From: Streptosporangium canum
GTDB taxonomy: Bacteria > Actinomycetota > Actinomycetes > Streptosporangiales > Streptosporangiaceae
DNA: 64,000 nt
Direction: 5' to 3'
Assembly (NCBI RefSeq): GCF_900113865.1
Contig: NZ_FOQY01000022.1
Span: forward strand, 62,001-126,000
This document shows, piece after piece, positions 37,421-45,091 of this stretch (position 1 is its first letter; every line of letters starts with the position of its first letter). The notes beneath the pieces were generated by a model. That model was not told the DNA's origin and searched no databases. It saw nothing but the letters and a program-made list of their open reading frames with translations. A program made the position numbers and the translations under genes.

Positions 37421-37956
37421 ATGACGCTCCTCCCGAAAGACGGCTGCCGGTCGGTGATGGGCTGCGACTCCTCCACGAGCAGGTGCCGTAATCGTCTGCG
37501 TATGCGGTGTAGGCGCATCGCGGCCGTTGATCTGGAACAGCCCACAACCGTTGCGGCCTGTCGGAGATCAAGTCCCTCCCAAGACATCAGCAGCACCAAC
37601 TCCCGATCGCGTTCACTCAAGCTGTTCAGCGCGGCAAGCGCCGCTTGACGAGAGGCAACTGTGACAGCGTGGTCCTCTTCAGTGCCGCGGCTCGTCAATA
37701 ACTCGCTCAGCGAGTCGGTGAGCGCGTCTCGCCGATTGCCCCGCCTGATCAAGTTCAACGCGAGATTCCGGGCGGTCGTATACAGCCAGGGCAACGGCTG
37801 AGCGTGCGGCACCTTGTCGTACTTCTCCCATGCGACCTTGAACGTCTCAGCGGCTACGTCCGCAGCATCGGCAGGACCAACTCGCCGCCACGCGTACCGC
37901 AGAACCGACTCGTAGTGCTCTTCGAACATGCTGGTGAAGCCGACCTCATCACTCAC
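37417..37956 (-). CDS. ECF RNA polymerase sigma factor
   Basis: The 179-residue sigma-70 has region 2 (MFEEHYESVLRYAWRRVGP, ADVAAETFKVAW, LPWLYTTARNLALNLIRR) and region 4 (LNSLSERDRELVLLMSWEGL then DLRQAATVVGCSRSTAAMRL). GTG at 37956 is used because region 2 begins there; the frame-open ATG at 38079 lies in decayed DNA. Cotranscribed with the membrane partner downstream. It lies within the island between two integrase remnants. Confidence 0.9.
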   Translation of the reverse strand: MSDEVGFTSMFEEHYESVLRYAWRRVGPADAADVAAETFKVAWEKYDKVPHAQPLPWLYTTARNLALNLIRRGNRRDALTDSLSELLTSRGTEEDHAVTVASRQAALAALNSLSERDRELVLLMSWEGLDLRQAATVVGCSRSTAAMRLHRIRRRLRHLLVEESQPITDRQPSFGRSVI

Positions 37957-38154
37957 ACTCCATCCCCCCTTCAATGCGCCAATGCGATGTGCATTTACTT
38001 GGTAGATGTCGCGAAGCTCACGAATGTCACCGCCAGTGCAAAACTGATGCCGTGGCCCACGATCCGCACAGCCCTGCATCCTGATCCACGCCGGATAGCA
38101 TGATCACCATGCGTGAGACGCGGCCACCCGTTGGAGCGGCGCGTGTCATCGAGG

Positions 38155-38260
38155 TCATACCAGCCGTGGCGACCCGATCCTTAGTCGCACCGTGCGGGAC
38201 ATCGACTCCTTGAGGCTCGCCCCGGTACAGCGCCGCACGAACAGGCGGCCCCTGGCCACC
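38155..38260 (-). pseudogene. Second integrase fragment
   Basis: Minus-strand codons read CTGASLKESMSRT, matching the integrase box before the catalytic Tyr at 35310-35350, then diverge. The 37-bp DNA match (38190-38226) is same-strand. It is a relic of an integrase related to the one at tRNA-Thr. Confidence 0.65.
38190..38226. repeat. Copy 2 of the 37-bp repeated integrase segment
   Basis: 36 of 37 bases match 35312-35348, in the same orientation, 2.9 kb away. Confidence 0.85.
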
Positions 38261-38379
38261 CCACCCACCCCTCGCCGTGCTTTTGATCTTCCACCCGGTA
38301 CGGCGTCGCGCAGGTGGACGCCTCCTGGGGCGGGGCGGCGGTGAACGGGAGCCGTTATTGCTGTCCGCCACCGGCGGAA

Positions 38380-38466
38380 CCCGTACACCGCATCCGTGGA
38401 CGCGGCCCTCCGGCGCTGCGTGAGCGGACACCATAGATCATCGAACCGGGCTGCGTACTCCTTCAA
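38380..38466 (-). mobile_element. Possible N-terminal fragment of an IS701-type transposase
   Basis: The start of a short minus-strand frame reads MKEYAARFDDLWCPLTQRRR, resembling the RFDDL...L.QRR start of some IS701-type transposases; the frame then becomes unrelated. The match is short, so the identity is tentative. Confidence 0.3.
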
Positions 38467-38590
38467 CGGGCCCGGCGACCGGTGGACACGGACGCCACGC
38501 GGTCACCACCACGCCCCCCGAACAGCACCGATCATCCCTGTCCGCCGGTTTGCTGCGGCATCAACCCCACGTCAGCAAACCACCGCAGTG

Positions 38591-39529
38591 CTACGGTCCT
38601 GCCGTCCACGACCGGAGCTTGTCGGGGTTGCGTACCGCCCAGATGTGCTTGATCCGGTCGCCTGCGACCTCGAACGCGTACACCGACACAGTGACGCCGT
38701 CTTCCTGGGCGATCAGGCCGGGCCGGCCGTTGACCGTACGCTCCAGGAATATCAGGCTACGGAGCCTGCCTTCGAGATGGACCAGGGAGCGCACGATCTG
38801 CTCGACGCCTTCGACCGGGCGGAGCACGGCGCCGACGACGCCGCCCCCGTCGGCGGTCGCCGTGACGTCGGGGTCGAGCAGGGCGATGAGGGCGTCGATG
38901 TCCTTGGCCTCCCAGGCCCGCTTGAAGTCCCTGACGATCCGGGCCTGCCGGGCCGCCGGGGTCGTAGACGCCCGCGCGGCGCGGATGCGGCGGCGGGCCG
39001 AGGAGGCCAGCTGGCGGCAGGCCGCCGGGGTACGGCCGACGATCTCGGCCACTTCGCCGAAGGAATACCGGAAGACGTCGTGCAGGATGAACGCGACGCG
39101 CTCGGCAGGGGTCATCGAGTCAAGCACGACGAGGAAGGCCATGTTGACCGACTCGTCGAGAGTGACCCGGTCGGCCGGGTCGACGGCGATGCCGTCCGGC
39201 CGCCCGCTGATCCACTCGGTGGGTTCGGGCAGCGGCTCGGGGATCCACTCGCCCACGTAGGTCTCTCGCCGGGCCCGTGCCGAGGAGAGCACGTTGAGGC
39301 AGATGCGGCCGGCGACCGTGGACAGCCATGCGCCGGGGGACGCGATGGCGTCCTGCTGCTGCCGGGACATGGCGTACCAGCGGGCATAGGTCTCCTGGAC
39401 GACATCCTCGGCCTCGGACAGCGAGCCGAGGAGCCGGTAGGCGAGATTGATCAGCCGACGCCGCTCGCCCATGATCGCGCTCAGGCTTGGATCGAGCCGG
39501 CCGCCTCCTGGCTCGGGCTGGGTGGTCAT
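38591..39529 (-). CDS. ECF41-type sigma factor (SigJ-like) with SnoaL domain
   Basis: 312 residues: region 2 (LINLAYRLLGSLSEAEDVVQ, GAWLSTVAGRICLNVL), region 4 (LDSMTPAERVAFILHDVFRY then SFGEVAEIVGRTPAACRQLA), and a SnoaL-like C-terminal domain. Three ECF41 signatures are visible: the linker WIPEPLPEP (94-103), DGGG (227-230) and the terminal NPDKL. In this group the fused domain tunes sigma activity in place of a separate anti-sigma. ECF41 genes usually neighbour the redox genes they control, as seems so here. ATG at 39529. Confidence 0.92.
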   Translation of the reverse strand: MTTQPEPGGGRLDPSLSAIMGERRRLINLAYRLLGSLSEAEDVVQETYARWYAMSRQQQDAIASPGAWLSTVAGRICLNVLSSARARRETYVGEWIPEPLPEPTEWISGRPDGIAVDPADRVTLDESVNMAFLVVLDSMTPAERVAFILHDVFRYSFGEVAEIVGRTPAACRQLASSARRRIRAARASTTPAARQARIVRDFKRAWEAKDIDALIALLDPDVTATADGGGVVGAVLRPVEGVEQIVRSLVHLEGRLRSLIFLERTVNGRPGLIAQEDGVTVSVYAFEVAGDRIKHIWAVRNPDKLRSWTAGP

Positions 39530-39570
39530 GGTGTCCCCGACTTCTTCGGTCGCAGTTGCTGTCAGTAGGA

Positions 39571-39637
39571 CGACAAGACAGCCCTTCGAAATGTGAGGTT
39601 GACGCGTCGCCTCACATTTCGAGGGGCTGTCTTGTCG
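39571..39637. repeat. 67-bp near-perfect inverted repeat
   Basis: Arms of 28 bp (39571-39598 and 39610-39637) with one A/G mismatch flank an 11-bp centre; a weaker match continues outward for about 10 bp on each side. It lies 42 bp upstream of the ECF41 start, in a 302-bp gap. It could be a MITE-like element, a very strong hairpin/terminator, or a regulatory dyad. Confidence 0.9.
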
Positions 39638-39831
39638 TACCAGTCAGACCAACGCCTTTCCACTGGTCGTCTCGCCAGGCGGCGCACCAGCCCTGCCACG
39701 GCCCGGCTCCAGCGGCGCCAGGAGAACGCGGAAAGAAGCAAGTCGATCACGGAATTCGTCAGCGTGGAGAACCGGTCCCACCGGGTCGCGAGCCTCGGAC
39801 ACCACTGATCCTGAGAAGGGAGGACCTCCCC

Positions 39832-39936
39832 ATGTCCACTCCCACGACGACTGTCCACTCCCACGACGACCGAGCAGGACGATCTGCGGTCGCGGCCGGC
39901 GGGCTTGTCGAGAACAGAGTGTCGAGAACAGAGTGA
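39832..39936 (+). CDS. Possible 34-residue leader peptide gene
   Basis: ATG at 39832 is preceded by GGGAGG (spacing about 8) and runs 34 codons to TGA 12 bp before the next gene. The product is Ser/Thr/His/Asp-rich with TTTVHSHDDRAGRSAV and no recognisable family. A 19-bp tandem duplication (39833-39851, 39852-39870) and a 14-bp one (39906-39919, 39920-39933) make up much of it. It may be a short upstream ORF or chance. The good ribosome-binding site argues for translation. Confidence 0.4.
   Translation: MSTPTTTVHSHDDRAGRSAVAAGGLVENRVSRTE
39833..39870. repeat. 19-bp tandem duplication
   Basis: TGTCCACTCCCACGACGAC occurs twice head to tail. The unit length is not a multiple of three, so the two copies are read in different frames. 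Confidence 0.9.
39906..39933. repeat. 14-bp tandem duplication
   Basis: TGTCGAGAACAGAG occurs twice head to tail at the 3' end of the small ORF. Confidence 0.9.
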
Positions 39937-39948
39937 GGAGAACGCTCA

Positions 39949-40446
39949 ATGGTTACCGCGGCCAACAGGCTCCGCGCGGCCATGTCGGCCCGATCCGATG
40001 CCACGCATCGGACGAGGCCCGCCGACTGGGTGCTGCGGGCCATCGTCAGCGCGCACGTGGTCGCGATCGCCGGTCAGCCGGTGTTCGCCGGGATGTACAT
40101 GAGCGGTGACTACGACGGCTTGCGCCGGCATGCGGCCGGCGCCGACGTCGTCACCTCTGTCGGCCTGGTGCAGGTGATCGTGGGGATCGTGATCTGGGTA
40201 CGGCTGCGCCAGGCCTGGCCGTTCCTTGCCGCGTCAGCTCTGATGGCGGCCGAGTCGGTGCAGTACTTCGCCGGGCTGGACGGTGCCCTGTGGTTGCACT
40301 TCCCGCTGGGGGTGATGACCGTCGTCGCGCTCGTCGTGCTGTTCATCGCCGTGTGGAGCCGGCCCCTCCGGCGGCGACCGCACCCCCGGCGCGAGCGGGT
40401 GCGGAACGCGCGGGAGCCGGAGCGGCAGGGAGCGGGCGATGCGTGA
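39949..40446 (+). CDS. Four-TM membrane protein cotranscribed with multicopper oxidase
   Basis: 165 residues with four hydrophobic segments (about 28-50, 67-86, 91-107 and 112-134) and an Arg/Pro-rich tail. No named family. It overlaps the multicopper oxidase gene by 8 bp, so the two are translationally coupled; a membrane partner for oxidase export, electron transfer or copper handling is inferred only from this. ATG at 39949 with GTGAGGAGAA upstream. Confidence 0.65.
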   Translation: MVTAANRLRAAMSARSDATHRTRPADWVLRAIVSAHVVAIAGQPVFAGMYMSGDYDGLRRHAAGADVVTSVGLVQVIVGIVIWVRLRQAWPFLAASALMAAESVQYFAGLDGALWLHFPLGVMTVVALVVLFIAVWSRPLRRRPHPRRERVRNAREPERQGAGDA

Positions 40447-42067
40447 GCCGTATGACGACCGATCCGGCCGTGCCCGTACGGTGACCAGGCGTCAGGCACT
40501 GGGCATCGGCGGGGCGCTCGGTCTGGTGGCGGCCGGCGGGCTGTCGGCCTCGGCCGCGCTGGCCCGCCGTACGCCGTTCACCGGTGCCGAACTGCGCAGT
40601 GCCGTGCCGCTGCCGCCCGCGTTCCAGGTGCCGTTGCCGCTTCCCTCCGTGCTGGCGCCGGTCAGCAGGTCGGGCGGGGCCGACCGTTATGAGATCACCC
40701 AGCGCGAGGCGACCGTGGAGATCCTGCCCGGTGTCAGGACGCCGCTGTGGACGTACGAGGGTGCCTTCCCGGGGCCGACGATCGAGTCGCGCCGCGGTCG
40801 GCCGGTCACTGTTACGCATCGCAACGACCTTCCCGTGCCGACCGTCGTGCATCTTCACGGCGGCCGAACCCCGGCGGAGTCCGACGGGTATCCGACCGAC
40901 CTCGTCCTGCCTGAGGGCTGGCCGGACGCCGCCCACGTCACGCACACGGGCGCGGGCGGGCCGGGGCATGTCATGCACGATCCGCGGGCGGTGCTGACCA
41001 AGCTGTCGCGGGACTACACGTTCCCGCTGGACCAGCGGCCGGCGCTGCTGTGGTATCACGACCACCGAATGGACTTCACCGCCCCCGCCATCTGGCGGGG
41101 CCTCGCCGGGCTGCACATCGTCCGCGACGATGCCGAGGACTCGCTCGGCCTGCCCGCCGGGCGGCGCGAGCTGCCTCTCATGATCGCGGACCGTGCGTTC
41201 ACCGCCGACGGCGACCTCGACTATCCCGCCCTCGATCCCACGTCGCGGGAGCGGCCGGGCGTGCGCGAGCCGTACCTCGCCGGGGTCCTCGGTGACGTGA
41301 TCCTGGTCAACGGCGCCCCGTGGCCCGTGTACGAGGCCGACGCGGCCCGCTACCGGCTGCGCATCCTGAACGCCTCCAACGCCCGGCACTACGAACTCGA
41401 GGCGATCACCGACGACGGACGCCGGCTCGACCTCGTGCAGATCGGGGCCGACCAGGGACTGCTCGCGGCACCGGTCACCCACCGGCTCCTGCCGATCGCG
41501 CCGGCCGAACGCTACGACGTGATCATCGACTTCTCGGGCGTTCGGGTCGGCAGCCGCGTCAGAGTCGTCAACCGGCTCGGCTCCGGCCGCACCCGCGACG
41601 TGATGGCCTTCCGGGTCGCGCGCGAGGTCACCGACGACAGCCGCATCCCGCGTGTCCTTTCCACCGATCTCCCGACCTGGCGCCGGTCGGACGCCGTCAG
41701 GGTGCGCGACTTCTCCTTCCGTGCCGGGCGCATGCACGGCGGTCACGGATGGCTGATCGGCGGCCTGCCGTTCGACCCCGCCCGCTCCGACGTCACCGCC
41801 GGATTCGGCGACGTAGAAGTGTGGCGGCTGATCGCCGACGTTCACCATCCCGTCCACCTGCACCTGGTCGGCTTCCGGGTGCTCTCGCGCCGCGGCCGGC
41901 CGCCGCTGCCCCACGACGCCGGCCTGAAGGACACCGTCTCCCTGCGGCCGGGCGAATCAGTGGAGATCATCACCCGCTTCGACGGCTACCGCGGCCGCTA
42001 TCTCTTCCACTGCCACAACGCCGAACACGAAGACATGGGGATGATGGCCAACCTCGAAATCATCTGA
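40439..42067 (+). CDS. TAT-exported multicopper oxidase
   Basis: 542 residues. N-terminal TAT signal TRRQALGIGGALGLVAAGG. Copper motifs in order: HLHGG (VVHLHGGRT), WYHDH, HPVHLH and HCHNAEHEDMGMM; together they form the type 1 site and the trinuclear cluster. Overall order resembles CotA/CueO-type oxidases that oxidise phenols, metal ions or bilirubin with O2. A late Met in MGMM is the expected axial type 1 ligand. Acts outside the membrane after folding with copper. Start ATG 40439. Confidence 0.93.
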   Translation: MREPYDDRSGRARTVTRRQALGIGGALGLVAAGGLSASAALARRTPFTGAELRSAVPLPPAFQVPLPLPSVLAPVSRSGGADRYEITQREATVEILPGVRTPLWTYEGAFPGPTIESRRGRPVTVTHRNDLPVPTVVHLHGGRTPAESDGYPTDLVLPEGWPDAAHVTHTGAGGPGHVMHDPRAVLTKLSRDYTFPLDQRPALLWYHDHRMDFTAPAIWRGLAGLHIVRDDAEDSLGLPAGRRELPLMIADRAFTADGDLDYPALDPTSRERPGVREPYLAGVLGDVILVNGAPWPVYEADAARYRLRILNASNARHYELEAITDDGRRLDLVQIGADQGLLAAPVTHRLLPIAPAERYDVIIDFSGVRVGSRVRVVNRLGSGRTRDVMAFRVAREVTDDSRIPRVLSTDLPTWRRSDAVRVRDFSFRAGRMHGGHGWLIGGLPFDPARSDVTAGFGDVEVWRLIADVHHPVHLHLVGFRVLSRRGRPPLPHDAGLKDTVSLRPGESVEIITRFDGYRGRYLFHCHNAEHEDMGMMANLEII

Positions 42068-42213
42068 CACCACCGCGCCGCGGAAATCGCCGTCGAGGAT
42101 CTCCGGCCAAACACGTGATCGTCCGTGCGGCGGCCACTCCGTGACGGAAGACCGACTCCGCCGGCTCGCAAAGCCTCAAGAACCGCTTGAAGTTGAGAAG
42201 GGAAGGCCTCGCC

Positions 42214-43407
42214 ATGTCCACGCACGAAGTCCACACCCCCAGCAAGGTCGTCGTCATCGGCGGTGGTTACGCCGGGGCACTCGCGGCCAACCATCTGCGG
42301 ATGCGCGCCGACGTCGACATCACTCTGGTCAATCCCCGCCCGGATTTCGTCGAACGGATCCGGCTGCACCAGTTGGCGGCCGGCACCGGCGAGGCCACGG
42401 TGGACTACGGCACACTGCTGGGAGAGGACATCCAGTTGGTGGTCGACAGCGCCACGCGCATCGACACCGCCGCCCGCACAGTACGGCTGGCGTCGGGGCG
42501 CGCGCTGGTCTACGACTACGTCATCTACGCGGTCGGCAGCATCGCGGCGATACCGTCATCGATCCCCGGAGCGGCCGAATTCGCTCTCCCCATCGCTGAA
42601 CTCGAATCCGCACAGCGGCTGCGCGCCCGGCTGGCCGAGTTGCCGTTCGATGCTCCGGTCACTGTGGTGGGCGCCGGATTGACCGGTGTCGAGACGGCCG
42701 CCGAACTGGCCGAACAAGGACGCGCGGTCACGCTGGTGTGTGGCCGGACCCTGGCGCCGTCACTGAGTGCGCCGGGTCGCCGATCCGTGGCCAGGTGGCT
42801 GTCCCGGCACGGTGTCGTGGTGCTCGAGGCCGCCGTGGTGAGCGAGGTCCGGCCGGACGCGGTCGTCTTCGCCGACGGTGGGGTGCGTGCCAGTGCACTG
42901 ACCATCTGGACGGCCGGCTTCGGCGTGCCGGACTTGGCGGCCGCGAGCGGGCTGCGGACCGACGCGCTCGGCCGGCTGCTCACCGACGAGACGCTGACCA
43001 GCGTCGACGACGACCGCATCGTCGCGGCCGGCGACGCCGCCGCACCGTCGGGCCAGCCGCTGCGGATGAGCTCCCAGGCTGCGCAGCCGCTCGGGGCGCA
43101 GGCCGCCGACACCGTGCTGAGCCGCATCGCGGGAACCGAACCGGCGGTGATCGACCAGGCCTTCACCGGATCGTGCGTCAGCCTCGGCCGGCGCGCCGGC
43201 ATACGACAGCTCGCCCGCAAAGACGACACGACGGTGAACCTCTACATCGCCGGGCGCATGGCCGCGGTGATCAAGGAGGCGACCTGCAAACTCGGGGTGT
43301 CGAGGATCCGCCGTGAGGCCCGCAAGCCGGGTTCCGGCTTCTGGCCCAAGGGCGGCCCGCGTCCCGAGCAGCCGGCCTCCGCTCCGCGAGGGGTCGCGTC
43401 CCCGTGA
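42214..43407 (+). CDS. FAD-dependent NAD(P)H oxidoreductase, NDH-2-like
   Basis: 397 residues: two Rossmann motifs, VVVIGGGYAGALAANHLR for FAD and VTVVGAGLTGVETAAELAEQ for NAD(P)H, and a GDAAAPSGQPLRMSSQAA segment contacting FAD. Related to type II NADH dehydrogenases and ferredoxin-type reductases. No transmembrane helix at the C-terminus, so membrane attachment would be peripheral. ATG at 42214 with GAAGGGAAGG upstream. It follows the oxidase gene by 146 bp. Confidence 0.88.
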   Translation: MSTHEVHTPSKVVVIGGGYAGALAANHLRMRADVDITLVNPRPDFVERIRLHQLAAGTGEATVDYGTLLGEDIQLVVDSATRIDTAARTVRLASGRALVYDYVIYAVGSIAAIPSSIPGAAEFALPIAELESAQRLRARLAELPFDAPVTVVGAGLTGVETAAELAEQGRAVTLVCGRTLAPSLSAPGRRSVARWLSRHGVVVLEAAVVSEVRPDAVVFADGGVRASALTIWTAGFGVPDLAAASGLRTDALGRLLTDETLTSVDDDRIVAAGDAAAPSGQPLRMSSQAAQPLGAQAADTVLSRIAGTEPAVIDQAFTGSCVSLGRRAGIRQLARKDDTTVNLYIAGRMAAVIKEATCKLGVSRIRREARKPGSGFWPKGGPRPEQPASAPRGVASP

Positions 43408-43564
43408 CCACCGGCGAGCATGCCGGACGGTTCACGGGGGTTGACGAGCACGCGGGCGGAAGGCGCGTTCAGCGGCCCTCGGCCCTGGCCGGCCATTCCA
43501 TTGGGGAATCGATCGCCACCTGCGAATTCGCACCGAAGTCGCGCACAACGCGAGGAGAAATCTC

Positions 43565-44242
43565 ATGAACATGCCAGATCGCTTTGACGAGGAGGCTGCG
43601 ATGCAAACTCAAACGACCACGACGTTTCAGCACGCGACGGGCGGGAAGTCGGCCGCCGTCGCACGGAGCGGCTGGGATCGGGGCCGGATCCGCCCTGTCG
43701 CCTTTTGGGCCACCACGTTTGTCATCGTCTTCGAGTTGATTGCCGGATCGGTGTGGAACCTTGTGCCGATCGAATGGGTGGAAGCCCAGTTACGCCACCT
43801 GGGATACCCCCATTTCTTCGCCTATGTTCTCGCCGCGTGGCAGGCCGGTGCGGCCATCGCGATCATCGCGCCCGGGCTACCGCTGATCAAGGAATGGGCG
43901 TACGTGGGTGCCTTTTTCCTGTGGTCGAGTGCCGTGGCGTCGCATCTGATAGTCGGCGACAGTCTTCAGACGTGGGGGGTGCCGCTGGTGTTCGGGGCGT
44001 GCGCCATCGCGTCGTGGGCGTTGAGGCCCGCCGACCGCCGGCTCCCGGCGACGCGGCTCCGGCGGGAGCGCCGTGCCGACGCTGGACAGGATGGGGCCGG
44101 TCCGCCGGAAACCCGTCCTCGCGCTTGGGCCGTTCCGATCGGGCTCCTTGTTGTTCTGTACGCCGTTTCATTCCTCACGCTGCCCGCGGCCGAAGCCATG
44201 ACGCACGGGTGGGCGGTCGAGCTCGGCTGGATCGACGAGTAG
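43565..44242 (+). CDS. DoxX-like membrane protein
   Basis: 225 residues with four or five transmembrane helices. The stretch HLGYPHFFAYVLAAWQAGAA and the IKEWAYVGAFFLWSSAVASH helix pattern fit the DoxX-like family, of which some members act with oxidases or thiol redox enzymes. A Thr/Gln-rich cytosolic N-terminus precedes. ATG at 43565 follows GAGGAGA; ATG 43601 is an alternative. Last gene of the plus-strand redox cluster. Confidence 0.8.
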   Translation: MNMPDRFDEEAAMQTQTTTTFQHATGGKSAAVARSGWDRGRIRPVAFWATTFVIVFELIAGSVWNLVPIEWVEAQLRHLGYPHFFAYVLAAWQAGAAIAIIAPGLPLIKEWAYVGAFFLWSSAVASHLIVGDSLQTWGVPLVFGACAIASWALRPADRRLPATRLRRERRADAGQDGAGPPETRPRAWAVPIGLLVVLYAVSFLTLPAAEAMTHGWAVELGWIDE

Positions 44243-44360
44243 CGGCCTGGTTCCGCGGCACCGTTGCGGACGACAGCCACCCGCCCACACGCTCAGAGCA
44301 GTTGGCGCAGCCCGGTGCGCAGAACTTCGGGCACCGGGTTTCTGGCACGCACAGGGACCG

Positions 44361-44990
44361 TCATCCCCGCACACCACGCCTGTCGCCGGCGCCCAGGCAG
44401 AGCGGAAGCGCCTGGATGATCAGCTTGCTCGTCGCTTCGACGTAGGAGTCGTCGACGTTCTGGCCGGTGTTGAGGACACGCCACTGCGTGAGCCCGACCA
44501 GTAGGTCGAGGGCCAGGTCGAGGTCGAGGTCGGCGGGCAACTGGCCACGCTCCACCGCGCTCCTCAGAAAGCGCTCGCACGCGGTCCTGCGCGGTTGCCG
44601 GATCGCGGTGTCGAATGCCTCGGAGAGCCCGGGGTTGCGAGCGGCCTCGGCTGTCAGATCGAGCACGATGCGCATGACCACGGGATCCGACAGCGTATCC
44701 GCCACCGCTCGGACGTAGGCTCGCACGTCGCCACTCAGGTCACCGGCCCCGCCTGCCGGGACCTGCCGGGAGGCGAAGACGTCGATGAGGTCGACCACCA
44801 TCGCCTCTTTCGACGGCCACCGCCGGTAGAGCGCGGCCTTTCCCGTACCGGCCCGCCGGGCCACCGCGCCCATTGACATACCGGCGTAACCTGTCTCCGC
44901 CAGCTCGGCGACCGCCGCCGCGACGATGGTGTCGGTGACTGTCTGGCGCAGCACGGCGGCGCCGCGACCACGCGGACGGATCTCGGTCAT
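44361..44990 (-). CDS. TetR-family repressor
   Basis: 209 residues: HTH (about 20-64) with IVAAAVAELAETGYAGMSM and VARRAGTGKAALYRRWPSKE, then the all-helical ligand domain. Divergent from the flavin monooxygenase gene with 101 bp between starts, the usual layout for a substrate-responsive repressor. Inverted repeat GGAAC-N6-GTTCC in that gap is a candidate operator. ATG at 44990. Confidence 0.9.
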   Translation of the reverse strand: MTEIRPRGRGAAVLRQTVTDTIVAAAVAELAETGYAGMSMGAVARRAGTGKAALYRRWPSKEAMVVDLIDVFASRQVPAGGAGDLSGDVRAYVRAVADTLSDPVVMRIVLDLTAEAARNPGLSEAFDTAIRQPRRTACERFLRSAVERGQLPADLDLDLALDLLVGLTQWRVLNTGQNVDDSYVEATSKLIIQALPLCLGAGDRRGVRG

Positions 44991-45055
44991 ATCCGCGATG
45001 GTAACACGAGACGGAACGGTTGCGTCCCGACTTCAGGGCCGCTTATCCTCCAAAT

Positions 45056-45071
45056 GGAACGGATAGGTTCC
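45056..45071. promoter_or_regulatory. Candidate TetR operator
   Basis: GGAAC (45056-45060) and GTTCC (45067-45071) form an inverted repeat 21 bp before the monooxygenase start. A related ACGGAACGG lies at 45011-45019 near the TetR start. Confidence 0.5.
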
Positions 45072-45091
45072 GTCCTGAACTGAGGGAAGAC

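Larger units (their letters stand above)
37957..38590. other. Decayed mobile-element DNA, no intact gene
   Basis: 634 bp. The promoter of the ECF gene must lie near 37960-38080. Beyond it come the second integrase fragment (38155-38260) and a possible transposase N-terminus (38380-38466); all frames are broken. The right end is the 3' flank of the ECF41 gene. Confidence 0.55.
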
